A DNA stretch of 64,000 nucleotides from JAEUIX01 sp046156035 (GCA_046156035.1 JBJXEW010000055.1:43389-107388), one strand, 5' to 3'; shown: positions 1-9,278, counted from the stretch's first letter. A program made the numbers and translations. The notes: generated by a model from the sequence alone, not told the origin.

Positions 1-638
1 TCGCTCATGGCGCGCTCGCCCACCGCCACGCGGGCGAGCGTTTCCTCTGACAGTTTCCGTGCCGCGCCGGCCTGGCTGGCCCAGTAGCGCCGCAGTTTCT
101 CTGCCTCTTCGCCGAGTTCTGCGGCTCCGGCCGTTGCCACGGCAACGGCGTCGAGGTCATCCCCCAGCTTGCCCAGTTCGGAGGCGAGCACGCGTGCCTG
201 CTCAAGCGCAGACCGGATCACTTCGCCGGACCGGACGATCTGGGCTGCGCTCCGCTCGCTCAGGCGTGCGAAGACCGCATCCAGTTCCTTCACGCCCGCG
301 GGTGAGGCGGTGTCGATGGTGCTCACGCGCAGGCGGGGTTGGCGTTGGGCAAGTGCGGCCAGCACCTCGGCCGTGCGGCCGCGCACGCCGGGGTCAACCT
401 CGTTCAGCGGCGCGGCAACGACGAGTTCCAGCGGCTCGGCGACCTTGGTCAGCAGGGCCAGCGTCTGCGGCGAGAGTTCGTGGTTGCGCGAGGCGGTGAG
501 ATCCCACGTGCGGTTCACACGGGCACAGAGCACGCCCACCAGCACGCACGCCGCGAGCGCGAGCAGGGCGAGCAGCGCGGCTTGCAGCACGAAGCGCACG
601 CGCGGCGGGGAGGTGTGCGGAGCATGAGCGGTATTCAT
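1..638 (-). CDS. GldG-like ABC auxiliary protein, N-terminal part (runs off left edge)
   Basis: Partial gene; 212 codons are visible and the C-terminus lies outside the window. It starts at ATG 638, overlapping the stop of the permease gene by 4 bases (ATGA), so it is translationally coupled. Residues about 16-39 form one membrane helix, followed at 42-59 by NRTWDLTASRNHELSPQT, the hallmark of the GldG/ABC_transp_aux family, in which the bulk of the protein is exported. The remainder (DUF7088-type region) is alanine-rich and helical. In this family the protein partners an ABC-2 permease and ATPase, as here. In Bacteroidetes GldG serves gliding; in planctomycetes the substrate is unknown, so I do not assign gliding. 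Confidence 0.82.
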   Translation of the reverse strand, partial: MNTAHAPHTSPPRVRFVLQAALLALLALAACVLVGVLCARVNRTWDLTASRNHELSPQTLALLTKVAEPLELVVAAPLNEVDPGVRGRTAEVLAALAQRQPRLRVSTIDTASPAGVKELDAVFARLSERSAAQIVRSGEVIRSALEQARVLASELGKLGDDLDAVAVATAGAAELGEEAEKLRRYWASQAGAARKLSEETLARVAVGERAMS

Positions 639-1351
639 CGCCACCTCCGCACGCGAACAGCGAGCGCGGCCAGCGTGAGAAACAGCGCGATCGCGCTGGC
701 GAAGTAGCCCAAGTGGGATGTGTCGATGAGGCCGCGGGCGAAGTCGACCACGCGCAGGTTTGCGGACAACCCGGTGAGCACCTGGTTCCATGGTTCACCC
801 ACGCGCAGGGCCAGTTGGAGCGCGGCCACTTCCGAAGCGAGAAGGCCGAAGAGCGTGGCCAGAAACGCCAACGTCTGACTCGAGGTGAGGCACGAGACCA
901 GCGTGCCCACCGCCAGATAGAGGCACCCCAGCAGGCCCACGCCCAGATACCCGGTTGCCATGGGGCCCAGGTCGGGCTTGGAGAGGAACGCCAATACGCC
1001 GACGTAGGCGAGCGTGGGCACGAGCGTGGTGAGGAGGAAGGCCGCCGCGCCCAGGAACTTGCCCACCACGATCTGCACCTCGTTGAGCGGCGAGGTGAGC
1101 AGGCCCTCAACCGTGCCGCTGCGGAGTTCTTCGCTCATGAGGCGCATCGAGATGGCCGGGCAGATGATGACCAGCAGCCCCCACCACGCCGCGAAGAACT
1201 CACGCAGGCTCGCCGGTTGGCCGGGGATCAGTGTGCCGCGAGCGAAGACCCAGCCCGAGATGAACAAGAACAGCGCGGCGACGATCCACCCCAGCGGCAC
1301 CCTGAAAAAGGCGGCGTACTCGCGTGTCGCGATAGCGAAGAGTCGAGACAT
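635..1351 (-). CDS. ABC-2 type transporter permease (GldF-like)
   Basis: Protein of 238 residues. The start at ATG 1351 lies 11 bases after the ATPase stop and gives the typical N-terminus MSRLFAIATREYAAFFRVP. It has about six hydrophobic segments; the loop MSEELRSGTVEGLLTSPL after the second segment is characteristic of ABC-2 permeases of the GldF/NosY type. It forms the membrane channel of the exporter with the upstream ATPase and downstream GldG-like protein; all three are one operon. A longer upstream frame exists but would overlap the ATPase gene and is arginine/proline junk. Substrate unknown. Confidence 0.85.
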   Translation of the reverse strand: MSRLFAIATREYAAFFRVPLGWIVAALFLFISGWVFARGTLIPGQPASLREFFAAWWGLLVIICPAISMRLMSEELRSGTVEGLLTSPLNEVQIVVGKFLGAAAFLLTTLVPTLAYVGVLAFLSKPDLGPMATGYLGVGLLGCLYLAVGTLVSCLTSSQTLAFLATLFGLLASEVAALQLALRVGEPWNQVLTGLSANLRVVDFARGLIDTSHLGYFASAIALFLTLAALAVRVRRWR

Positions 1352-1362
1352 GGTGCTGAGGA

Positions 1363-2364
1363 TCAGGCGGCAGAGGAGAGGGCAGTGGGGGGTGTAAGAG
1401 CGGTGGGGGCGTTTGCGTCGGGGGGCGGCCCGTCCGGTTGCGAGATGACGCGAAGAAACACCTGTTCGAGCGACGGCCGCTCGCGGCGAAGTTCTGTGAG
1501 CAAGAGGCCGCGAGCGGCGGCGTGTTGGGCGAGCGCTTCGCACGGGTCGCCGATGAAGTCAGGAGGAATGTGCACCGTGAACGTGCCGGGCACGGGGCGG
1601 TCGGGCTGCACGCCGCACCCGGGGAGCGCCTGCGCACAGACCCCCGCGCTACGAGCGTCGAGGCCCGCAAAGCGGGCAACGAGCGGTGCATCCGATGCGT
1701 GCCGGGCGATCAGGTCGGCGGGTGTGCCGTCGGCGAGCAGACAGCCGCGGGCCATGATGAGCACGCGGTCGCAGGTCTGCTCCACCTCGGGCAGAATGTG
1801 CGATGAGAAGAGGACCGTGCGGCCGACGGCGAGCGAGCGAATGAGCGAACGCACCTGCGTGATCTGCGACGGGTCGAGGCCGCTGGTGGGCTCATCCAGC
1901 ACCAGCACGCGGGGGTCGTGCAGGATCGCCGCGGCGAGGCCCACGCGCTGGCGGAAGCCCTTGGAGAGGTGGCCGATGCGTTTGCTGGCAACGTCGGTGA
2001 GCCAGCAACGCTCGATGGCAGAGTCCACGGCGGCCCGCCGCTGGCCGCTGGGGATGCCGAAGATGCTGGCTCTGAAGAGCAGGAACCCCCGGACGGACAT
2101 TTCGGAGTAGACCGGGAGGGTTTCGGGCAGGTAACCCAGGCTCGATCGCGCCGCGTGGGAGGCGTGCAGGGTGTCGTGCCCGCAGACGGCCACGGAGCCC
2201 TGCCCGGGTGCCAGAAAGCCCGTAATGATGCGCAGGAGCGTGGACTTGCCCGCCCCATTGGGCCCGAGCAGGCCGGTCACATCGCCGGGGCGGATCGTGG
2301 CGGACACATCGCGCACGGCCACGTGCGACCCGTACGACTTGCTGATGTGGTTGATATCGATCAT
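1363..2364 (-). CDS. ABC transporter ATP-binding protein (GldA-like)
   Basis: 333-residue ATPase that would energise the permease and GldG-like partner encoded just downstream. Walker A GPNGAGKST is at 34-42, the signature LSKGFRQR at 133-140, Walker B VLVLDEPT at 153-160 with catalytic E158, and the switch His in SSHI at about 189. The ~80-residue C-terminal extension ends in RPSLEQVFLRVI, typical of ATPases of ABC-2 exporters. The leader before ATG 2364 carries AGGCAGGA, a plausible Shine-Dalgarno. The gene is divergent from the prolyl endopeptidase gene across 183 bp. Confidence 0.9.
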   Translation of the reverse strand: MIDINHISKSYGSHVAVRDVSATIRPGDVTGLLGPNGAGKSTLLRIITGFLAPGQGSVAVCGHDTLHASHAARSSLGYLPETLPVYSEMSVRGFLLFRASIFGIPSGQRRAAVDSAIERCWLTDVASKRIGHLSKGFRQRVGLAAAILHDPRVLVLDEPTSGLDPSQITQVRSLIRSLAVGRTVLFSSHILPEVEQTCDRVLIMARGCLLADGTPADLIARHASDAPLVARFAGLDARSAGVCAQALPGCGVQPDRPVPGTFTVHIPPDFIGDPCEALAQHAAARGLLLTELRRERPSLEQVFLRVISQPDGPPPDANAPTALTPPTALSSAA

Positions 2365-2547
2365 GGCGTCCTGCCTCTGGCCCAGTAGAGGAGGTTACGG
2401 CGGCTGGCTGTGAGCGGGGGGCCAGGGAGGGGGGGCAGGACCGCGCTTTGGGTGCCAGAGTTCTGCCACCGGGCGGCCTTGTCGCCATACAAATACCGGT
2501 CCGCACCCGGCGTGCGCCCGGTGCTTCGTGTGTCTGAGGAGTCTTTC

Positions 2548-4917
2548 ATGCGCTCGATTCGCTCATCCGCAACGCTCCTGCTCGCCCTCTTTGCCGGCGC
2601 CTCGCTGGCGCTGGCTCAGCCGTTTGTCTACCCGCCCGCGGAAAAATCCACGCACGTGGACGAGTACTTTGGCACCAAGGTGAGCGATCCGTATCGCTGG
2701 CTGGAGGAGAACGACAGTTCCAAGACGCGCGAGTGGATCGAGGCCGAGAACAAGGTGACGTTCGCCTTCCTCGCCTCCATCCCCGAGCGCGAGGCGATCA
2801 AGAAGCGCCTCACGGCCCTGTGGAACTACGAGCGCTTCAGCGCCCCCGGCAAAGACGGGGGCCGCTACTTCTACAGCCGCAACGACGGCTTGCAGAACCA
2901 GAGCGTGCTCTTCTGGACCAAGGCCCTTGACGCCCAGCCCACCGTACTGATCGACCCAAACACCTTCGCCAAGGATGGCACGGTCGCCCTCGCGGGCACG
3001 AGCGTGAGCGACGACGGCAAACTCATTGCCTATGGCGTGGCCGATGCGGGCAGCGATTGGAACACGTGGAAGGTGCGCGACATCGACACCGGCAAGAACC
3101 TGCCCGACGAGATCAAGTGGGTGAAGTTCTCCGGAGCGAGTTGGACCAAAGACAACAAGGGCTTCTTTTACAGCCGCTACGACGAGCCCACCGGCGACAA
3201 ACTCCAGGCCCTGAACAAGTACCCCAAGGTCTTCTACCACGGCGTGGGCACGAAACAGGCCGACAACATCCCGATCTACGAACGGCCCGACCAGGCCGAC
3301 TGGGGCTTCGGTGTCGGCGTGACCGACGACGGCCAGTACGCGGCCATGATCGTGTCGCACGGCACCGACCGCAAGAACCGCTTCTTCTACCGCGACCTGA
3401 AGGCCAACCCGCTGGCCATGCAGCCCGCCCCCGGCGACCTTGCCGTGCGCGAGGCGGAGAAGGCCGTGAAGGAAGTGGCAGTCAAGGCCGCCGCCCTGAA
3501 GGCGGATGACCAAAGCGATGCGGCCAAGGCCCTGCGTGCAGAACTGGCGACCCGCCAGGCGGCCCGCGCCGCGGCCGTCAAGGGCAACGGCAACGCTTCA
3601 TTCGGCTTTGTCGAACTGCTCAACGACTTTGACGCTTCCTACGACATGATCGGCAACGACGGGCCGGTCTTCTGGTTCGCCACCGATCTCAAGGCCCCGC
3701 GCGGTCGCGTGATCGCGATCGACACACGCAGCCCGGCCCGCGAGAACTGGAAGGAACTGATCCCCCAGAGCGATGCCACGCTCACCGGCGTGAGCCACGT
3801 GGGCGGCCGCCTCATCGCCCAGTACCTCAAGGACGCGAGCAGCCAAGTGAAGGTCTTCGGCACCGACGGCAAGTTTGTTGCCGATGTGAAACTTCCCGGC
3901 ATCGGCACGGCCGGCGGCTTCGGTGGCAAGCCGAGCGACCCCGAGACCTTCTACTCCTACTCCAGTTACGGCACGCCGCCCAGCGTCTTCAGTTACAACG
4001 TGCAGACCGGCGAGAGCAAACTCTTCAAGCAGGCCAAGGTGGACTTCAACCCCGCCGACTACACCACCACCCAGGTCTTCTACACGAGCAAGGACGGCAC
4101 GAAGGTGCCCATGTTCATCTCGCACAAGAAGGGCCTGGCCCTCGACGGCACCAACGCCACGCTCCTCTACGGCTACGGCGGCTTCAACATCAGCATCACC
4201 CCCGGCTTCAGCCCCGCCAACCTCCAATGGATGGAGATGGGCGGCATCTACGCCGTCGCCAACATCCGCGGCGGCGGCGAGTACGGCGAAGAGTGGCACC
4301 AGGCCGGCACCAAACTCAACAAGCAGAACGTGTTCGATGATTTCATTGCCGCGGGCGAGTACCTCGTGGCTCAGAAGTACACCCAGCCGGCCAAACTTGC
4401 CATCCAAGGTGGGTCCAACGGCGGGCTGCTGGTGGGTGCGTGCATGACGCAGCGCCCGGACCTCTTCGGCGCATGCCTGCCCGCCGTGGGCGTGATGGAC
4501 ATGCTCCGCTTCCACACCTTCACGATCGGGCACGCGTGGCGCAGCGACTACGGCTCCAGCGAGAACGCCGACCAGTTCAAGGCGATCAACGCCTTCTCGC
4601 CCTACCACGTGCTGGTGCGCGCGGCGGAAGCCAAGGCCGGCAAGAAGTACCCGTCCACGCTCGTCACCACCGCCGACCATGACGACCGTGTGGTGCCCGC
4701 GCACTCCTTCAAGTTCGCGGCGGCTCTCCAGGCGGCTCACACGGGCGAGAATCCGGTGCTCATCCGCATCGAGACACGGGCGGGCCACGGGGCCGGCAAG
4801 CCCACGGGCAAGCGCATCGAGGAGGTGGCCGACCAGTGGGCCTTCCTTGTCAAGACGCTGGGGGCCAAGCCGATCATTCCCGCGGGCACCGTGGGCGCGG
4901 CAGACATGACCAAGTGA
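2548..4917 (+). CDS. Prolyl oligopeptidase (S9A family), secreted
   Basis: 789 residues. Serine peptidase cleaving after proline in short peptides. A signal peptide (MRSIRSSATLLLALFAGASL, cleavage near ALA-QP) directs it to the periplasm. The N-terminal strand YRWLEENDS, seven-bladed propeller region and C-terminal alpha/beta hydrolase are all present. Catalytic Ser623 sits in GGSNGGLLVG, the acid in DHDDRVVP (710-717), His747 in AGHGAGKPT; NIRGGGEYGEEWH is the family loop. Residues about 291-350 form a lysine/alanine-rich insertion absent from typical members. Start chosen at ATG 2548 because of the signal peptide and TGAGGA 8 bases upstream; an upstream in-frame extension is unlikely. Confidence 0.95.
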   Translation: MRSIRSSATLLLALFAGASLALAQPFVYPPAEKSTHVDEYFGTKVSDPYRWLEENDSSKTREWIEAENKVTFAFLASIPEREAIKKRLTALWNYERFSAPGKDGGRYFYSRNDGLQNQSVLFWTKALDAQPTVLIDPNTFAKDGTVALAGTSVSDDGKLIAYGVADAGSDWNTWKVRDIDTGKNLPDEIKWVKFSGASWTKDNKGFFYSRYDEPTGDKLQALNKYPKVFYHGVGTKQADNIPIYERPDQADWGFGVGVTDDGQYAAMIVSHGTDRKNRFFYRDLKANPLAMQPAPGDLAVREAEKAVKEVAVKAAALKADDQSDAAKALRAELATRQAARAAAVKGNGNASFGFVELLNDFDASYDMIGNDGPVFWFATDLKAPRGRVIAIDTRSPARENWKELIPQSDATLTGVSHVGGRLIAQYLKDASSQVKVFGTDGKFVADVKLPGIGTAGGFGGKPSDPETFYSYSSYGTPPSVFSYNVQTGESKLFKQAKVDFNPADYTTTQVFYTSKDGTKVPMFISHKKGLALDGTNATLLYGYGGFNISITPGFSPANLQWMEMGGIYAVANIRGGGEYGEEWHQAGTKLNKQNVFDDFIAAGEYLVAQKYTQPAKLAIQGGSNGGLLVGACMTQRPDLFGACLPAVGVMDMLRFHTFTIGHAWRSDYGSSENADQFKAINAFSPYHVLVRAAEAKAGKKYPSTLVTTADHDDRVVPAHSFKFAAALQAAHTGENPVLIRIETRAGHGAGKPTGKRIEEVADQWAFLVKTLGAKPIIPAGTVGAADMTK

Positions 4918-4945
4918 GCGCCCGGTCCAGCCTTGAGGGAGGCGT

Positions 4946-6100
4946 GTGGGCGGCGAGCGATTGCGCATCCTGATTGAGGGGTGGCGGGGTGTCCCGCACT
5001 CCTACTGCGTCGTAGGGATGAACTACTGCCGCGGGCTGCTGGAGCGCGCCGACTGCGACGTGCGTTTTCTCGATCGCCCGCTGTGGTCGCAAACGTGGCC
5101 GAAGATCGACGGTGTTCTTGCGGGCGACAACGATGCGCGCGTGCAGGCCGTGCCCGCGCCGGAGGCGGGCTGGGAGCCGCACGTGGTGCTGCGGACAGAC
5201 TTTCCCATGCGACTCGACCCGCACCCCAGCGCCCGCGTGGTCGTCACGGGCACGACCGAGTGGCTCATGGCCCCGCCTCACACCGTGTCCAACGCCGACC
5301 TGCACACGGCCCTTGACGGGACGCGCGTGCGCCTCGCTACGCCGTCGGAGTGGTCGCGCAACGGATTTCTCCGCTCGGGCGCGCCGGCACGCGGCGTGGT
5401 GCTCGTGCCTTTGGGCGTTGACACGGCCCTCTTCCGTCCGCCCACCGCTCAGGAGCGTGGTGCCGCTCGCGCCACGTTGGGCGTGAAGGACGAACACTTT
5501 GTGTTCCTTTCCCTCGGCGCGATGACTGACAACAAGGGCGTGGTCTTCATCCTCGCCGGCTTTGCCCAGACGTGCATGGACGATCCGCGTGCGGTGCTCG
5601 TGCTCAAGGGCCTGTCAGACATGTACGAATCGGAGGGTCGTGTGCGGCGCGTGCTGGAGACGCTGCCGGCGGAGGCGGTGCCGCTCGTTGAGCAGAACAC
5701 GGTCTTCATCGGCACCGCATTGAAACTCGACGACATGGTGCGCCTCTACCACGCCGCCGATGCGTACCTCGCCCCCTACACCGCCGAGGGCTTCTGCCTG
5801 CCGGCGCTGGAGGCCGCGGCGTGCGGCCTGCCGGTGCTGTGCACCAAGGGCGGCCCGACGGACGATTTTCTGCCCAAGGGGGGCACGATCTTCATCGCCT
5901 CTGACCGTGAGGCGGTATCGGATGAGCCCGGCAAGACGGTGCTCCGACCGCGCCTCCCCGCCGTGATGGACGCGATGCGCCGCGTGATGGCCGATGTCTC
6001 GCTGCGCAAGTGGGCGGCGAAGGAGAGCCCGGGCCACGTTCAGGCCCGTTACACTTGGGACCGTTCCACCGACCTGCTCCTTGCTCAGTTGCGGCAGTGA
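4946..6100 (+). CDS. Glycosyltransferase, GT4-like
   Basis: 384 residues with GT-B fold features: N-terminal Rossmann half, LVPLGVDTALFRPP at 153-166 (the linker motif of GT4 enzymes), and the donor-binding motif E281-x7-E289 within EGFCLPALEAAACGLPVL. It would move a sugar from a nucleotide donor to an unidentified acceptor in the cytoplasm or at the inner membrane face. The start is GTG 4946 behind GAGGGAGG; the gap to the preceding peptidase is only 28 bases. TTG 4961 is an alternative start. The next gene begins 2 bases after its stop. Confidence 0.8.
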   Translation: MGGERLRILIEGWRGVPHSYCVVGMNYCRGLLERADCDVRFLDRPLWSQTWPKIDGVLAGDNDARVQAVPAPEAGWEPHVVLRTDFPMRLDPHPSARVVVTGTTEWLMAPPHTVSNADLHTALDGTRVRLATPSEWSRNGFLRSGAPARGVVLVPLGVDTALFRPPTAQERGAARATLGVKDEHFVFLSLGAMTDNKGVVFILAGFAQTCMDDPRAVLVLKGLSDMYESEGRVRRVLETLPAEAVPLVEQNTVFIGTALKLDDMVRLYHAADAYLAPYTAEGFCLPALEAAACGLPVLCTKGGPTDDFLPKGGTIFIASDREAVSDEPGKTVLRPRLPAVMDAMRRVMADVSLRKWAAKESPGHVQARYTWDRSTDLLLAQLRQ

Positions 6101-6102
6101 AC

Positions 6103-7200
6103 ATGAACGCAACCCCTCACACGCGGTCTGGCCTGTGCCCCTGCTGGCTGGGACTGGCGTCCGCCGCGGCAATCGCTTTGGGTGGCGCGTGTGTGGAACC
6201 CAAGCCGCCGCCCCCGGTCGTGCAGCAGCCGGTGGCACCGGCAACGCCCGCCACGCCGCCCCCTGCGAAGGTGCCACCCACTTCCCGGGCGACTGGGGTG
6301 CCTCGCCCCGCTCCCGCGCTGGGTCCTCTGGCGCGCGATGAGTGGACGGGCGCCCTCCCGGCCGAACTGAGCCAGGTGTACGCCTTCATCGCCTGCGCGA
6401 GCGCTGACAACCGGGACGGCCGCTGGAGCGAACCGGCATGGGTGAAGCGCGGCGTGGCCCGCCTGGGCGATGAGCGTGCCTTGGGCATGTACCGCATGGG
6501 GTGGTGCCGGTTCTACGTGGACTCGCCCTTCGGAAAGGACACCGCCAAAGACGGGAACCCGGCGTTCACGTTCTTTGGCGCCCTGCGAACGCCGCCCGAT
6601 TCGCCCTGGAACAAGGGCTTCGTCGCCTCGTGGTCTGCCGTCACATCCAAGCCCGACGCATACGTCGTCGCGTACATGGGCAACCCGACATGGGACACGG
6701 AGTTTGTCGCGCTCGCGGGCGATCTGGACACGCCCGCCGACAAGGCGCCCGACCGTGCGGGAGCCATGCGCATGCTGCGAGAGGCGATCCGCCCGCTGGT
6801 GGAGGCAGGGTTCAAGGGCCTGGCGATCGATGCCCTGAGCAATCTGCCCGAGTCGCACGTGGTGGCGGAGTTTCTCAAGGCCGTGCAGGCCGCGGGCATT
6901 GATGTGTACATCGAAGCGACCCCGGTGGCCGCACAGCCGTGGCTTGCCCGCTTCGGCACCATCCGCACCACCTGGTTCGCCCGCTGGGCGCCCGGGTTCA
7001 AAGGCCTGCTGGACCCGGCCGAGTGCCGGGGTGCCCGGATCGTTCTCTACGAGGGCACATCGCCCTGGCCCGAGGCGGACCGCAAGCCGTACCAAGAGTG
7101 GGTCCGGCGCTGGGTTCACGAGTGCCTTGCCCGTGGCGAGCATCCGGCGATCGATGCGCACTCAATCGTGCAGCCCAAACGGCTCTTCGACCTCAAGTAG
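6103..7200 (+). CDS. Hypothetical proline-rich putative lipoprotein
   Basis: 365 residues, not assigned to a known family. The N-terminus has a hydrophobic stretch ending GLASAAAIALGGAC, a weak lipobox, followed by a Pro/Ala-rich linker (about 32-75) and then a globular domain of about 280 residues rich in Trp and Tyr (for example YRMGWCRFYVDSPFG and PDAYVVAYMGNPTWD). The globular part, with alternating strands and helices such as MLREAIRPLVEAGFKGLAIDAL, could be a TIM-barrel-like hydrolase, but I see no decisive catalytic motif. It starts 2 bases after the glycosyltransferase stop and is probably co-transcribed, suggesting an envelope role. Confidence 0.75.
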   Translation: MNATPHTRSGLCPCWLGLASAAAIALGGACVEPKPPPPVVQQPVAPATPATPPPAKVPPTSRATGVPRPAPALGPLARDEWTGALPAELSQVYAFIACASADNRDGRWSEPAWVKRGVARLGDERALGMYRMGWCRFYVDSPFGKDTAKDGNPAFTFFGALRTPPDSPWNKGFVASWSAVTSKPDAYVVAYMGNPTWDTEFVALAGDLDTPADKAPDRAGAMRMLREAIRPLVEAGFKGLAIDALSNLPESHVVAEFLKAVQAAGIDVYIEATPVAAQPWLARFGTIRTTWFARWAPGFKGLLDPAECRGARIVLYEGTSPWPEADRKPYQEWVRRWVHECLARGEHPAIDAHSIVQPKRLFDLK

Positions 7201-7271
7201 ACATCCCCGGCAGGCCCCACGGCTGGTTGAAAAAACCTGTCGGGTCGGGTGGATTTTCGCGAGGCTCGATG

Positions 7272-7294
7272 TATACTACTCCTGTAGAGGAGTA
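7272..7294 (+). promoter_or_regulatory. Promoter -10 (TATACT) with overlapping palindromic operator
   Basis: TATACT at 7272-7277 is a good -10 element. A perfect 6-bp inverted repeat TACTCC(tgtaga)GGAGTA spans 7277-7294, covering the expected transcription start and the Shine-Dalgarno of the TrmB-like gene that starts at 7300. The layout suggests autorepression. It resembles the haloarchaeal TrmB operator TACT-N7/8-GAGTA (here the gap is 9), which is a comparison from memory, not proof. Confidence 0.5.
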
Positions 7295-7299
7295 ATATT

Positions 7300-8244
7300 G
7301 TGGCATCGCCTAAGAAAGGCTCATCCCGCCGCCCCGCTCTCCTGGCAGCCGACACGAGCGATGTCTCCCGTGCCGCGGCTGCGGGGGCGATGCAACTGGG
7401 TCTGACGGCACTGGAAGCCCGGGCCTACGCGTTCCTCGTTTCGAGCGGCCCTTGCAGCGGTTATCGCGTGGCGCAGGCGCTGGGCAAGTCCATCGGCAGT
7501 GTCTACAAGACCATCGAGGGATTGGAGCGGGCCGGTGCCGCGGCCACCAGCGACGACGCGGGCGTACGCATCGTTCGGGCCACGCCGGTGGTGGAACTGG
7601 CCGCGGCACGACGCGCGGCGTTGGAGCGGGCGGTGGCGGCCTTGGGCGCGGCTGCGCCGGGTGTATCGGGCGACGAGGCGCCCGACCATCGCGTGTACGA
7701 ACTTCATACACGCGATCAGGTTCTGGCCAAGGCCAGGGCATTGCTCGCGGCTGCGACAGACTTTGTGCTTGTGGTCGCCACGCCACTCCTGGCCGCGGAA
7801 CTCGCGGCGGACATGCAGCGGGCGGCGGCCCGCGCTGTCCACGTGGGTGTCAAACTCTTCGAGCCGCTGGTGATCGAGGGCGTGCACACGTTCATCGATG
7901 CACGCGGCACATCGGCTGTTGAGAGCGGGCCCGGTCAATGGCTGGTGGTCGCGGCCGACGGCCGCGAGCACGTGCAGGCCGTGCTCAGTGAAGACGGCGA
8001 GCAGTTGTCGCTTGGCTTCACCACGCGCGAGGCGTTGATGAACTGGACACTGTACACGGGCATGGGCGCAAACCTGCTGCTGGCGGGTGTTCGGCAGTGG
8101 GTCGCGGCCGGCGCAACCGGGGCGGAGATCGAGGCCCGGCTGTCGGGCTACGCGTTCTTTCGCACGCCGCGATCCGACGGCAAGCGAGAACTGCTGGCCC
8201 GGTTTCGCACGCCAGCACCTCGGGCCGGGGAGAGCAGGACGTGA
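7300..8244 (+). CDS. TrmB-family transcriptional regulator
   Basis: 314 residues. Residues about 31-100 (LGLTALEARAYAFLVSSGP then GYRVAQALGKSIGSVYKTIE) form the winged helix of TrmB-like regulators, which sense sugars or related metabolites in archaea and some bacteria. The C-terminal part (about 125-310) includes the HTRDQVLAKARALLAAA segment, the phospholipase-D-like fold used by these regulators for effector sensing. GTG 7300 is the start, with AGAGGAGT 6 bases before. The palindrome at the promoter supports autoregulation. The target genes cannot be told from the sequence; the secreted propeller gene follows 77 bases later. Confidence 0.75.
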   Translation: MASPKKGSSRRPALLAADTSDVSRAAAAGAMQLGLTALEARAYAFLVSSGPCSGYRVAQALGKSIGSVYKTIEGLERAGAAATSDDAGVRIVRATPVVELAAARRAALERAVAALGAAAPGVSGDEAPDHRVYELHTRDQVLAKARALLAAATDFVLVVATPLLAAELAADMQRAAARAVHVGVKLFEPLVIEGVHTFIDARGTSAVESGPGQWLVVAADGREHVQAVLSEDGEQLSLGFTTREALMNWTLYTGMGANLLLAGVRQWVAAGATGAEIEARLSGYAFFRTPRSDGKRELLARFRTPAPRAGESRT

Positions 8245-8321
8245 GGGCGTGAGGCTTTCGTTGCGGGATGGGTGTACGGGAGAGAACGTGTGTTCGTGTC
8301 AAGGCCCTGAGGAGTCGAGCG

Positions 8322-9266
8322 ATGAGATCGTTTGCTGTGTTGATGTTGGCCGCCGCCTCGGCGGCCGGGATGGCTGCCGCGACGGGAGCGAACGCTCAGG
8401 ACCTTCTGGCGAGCAACTTCTCGTCGAGCACCATTACGAGGTTTGACCTCAACACCCGCCAGCTGAAGGCCACGCACGGGCCCGGCTCCGGCCTGAGCGC
8501 CCCGCTCGCGTCACGCGTAGGCCCGGACGGCCGGTTGTACGTCACCAGCGAAGGCTCCGACGCCATCTTGCGCTACAACCCCAACACCGGGGCCTTCATC
8601 GACACGTTCATCGCCCCCGGCAGCGGTGGCCTCACGCAGCCAACGGGCCTGGACTGGGGACCCGACGGCAACCTGTACGTCGCCAGTTTCAATGGCAACA
8701 AGGTGCTCAGGTACCACGCTGGCACCGGTGCCTTCCTGAGCACCTTCGTGACGGCCGGTCTGGGCAGCCTGAACGGGGCCGACAACGGCATGATCTTCGG
8801 CCCCGACGGCAACCTGTACATTCCGTCGTACAACAACGGCCGCGTGCTCAAGTACAACGGCACCACCGGGGCCTTTGTTTCGATCTTCGCGACGGTCGGC
8901 CTGCCACGGGTGATCCTCTTCCGCGCCAACGACGTGCTGATCACCAGCGAGACGGTGGGTGTACGGCGCCACAACAAGACAACGGGCGCATTCTTGAGCA
9001 CGTTTGCTTCGTCGGGCGTGAACGGGCTAATCACCGCGATTGGGATGGCGGCCGGGCCCGACGGCTCCATCTACGTTTCGTCGGGCAACAACCGCATCTT
9101 GAAGTACAGCGGCGTGAACGGCGCGTTCCAGCAGACGTTCGCCAGCGGCTCACCCGGCCTGAGCCTGCCCACGTTCCTGACCGTGATCGTGCCAACGCCC
9201 GGCGCAGCGGCACCTCTCGCGCTCGCCGCGGCGTTCGCCTTGCGTCGAAAGCGCACCGAGGGCTGA
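8322..9266 (+). CDS. Secreted NHL/SMP30-like beta-propeller with PEP-CTERM-like tail
   Basis: 314 residues. Signal peptide MRSFAVLMLAAASAAGMAAA ending ANAQ, then repeated blades of the form GPDGxLYV(A/T)SxxxxxxLRYxxxTGAFxxTF (at least five, about residues 30-285), typical of NHL or SMP30-type propellers. The C-terminus PTPGAAAPLALAAAFALRRK is a PEP-CTERM-like sorting signal: a short PTPG box, one hydrophobic helix and a basic end, implying processing by an exosortase-type enzyme and export to the cell surface. ATG 8322 follows TGAGGAG. Ligand unknown. The gene is convergent with the lysine-rich protein gene, 12 bases away. Confidence 0.85.
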   Translation: MRSFAVLMLAAASAAGMAAATGANAQDLLASNFSSSTITRFDLNTRQLKATHGPGSGLSAPLASRVGPDGRLYVTSEGSDAILRYNPNTGAFIDTFIAPGSGGLTQPTGLDWGPDGNLYVASFNGNKVLRYHAGTGAFLSTFVTAGLGSLNGADNGMIFGPDGNLYIPSYNNGRVLKYNGTTGAFVSIFATVGLPRVILFRANDVLITSETVGVRRHNKTTGAFLSTFASSGVNGLITAIGMAAGPDGSIYVSSGNNRILKYSGVNGAFQQTFASGSPGLSLPTFLTVIVPTPGAAAPLALAAAFALRRKRTEG

Positions 9267-9278
9267 GGGGCCCGCGGG

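Noticed and set aside
713..2110. A 465-residue plus-strand frame
   Set aside because: Antisense to the ABC permease and ATPase genes, whose motifs are unmistakable.
3598..4968. A 456-residue minus-strand frame
   Set aside because: Antisense to the prolyl oligopeptidase catalytic domain.
7227..7277. TTGAAA at 7227 as the -35 of the TrmB-like promoter
   Set aside because: It lies 39 bases before TATACT, too far for a normal spacer.
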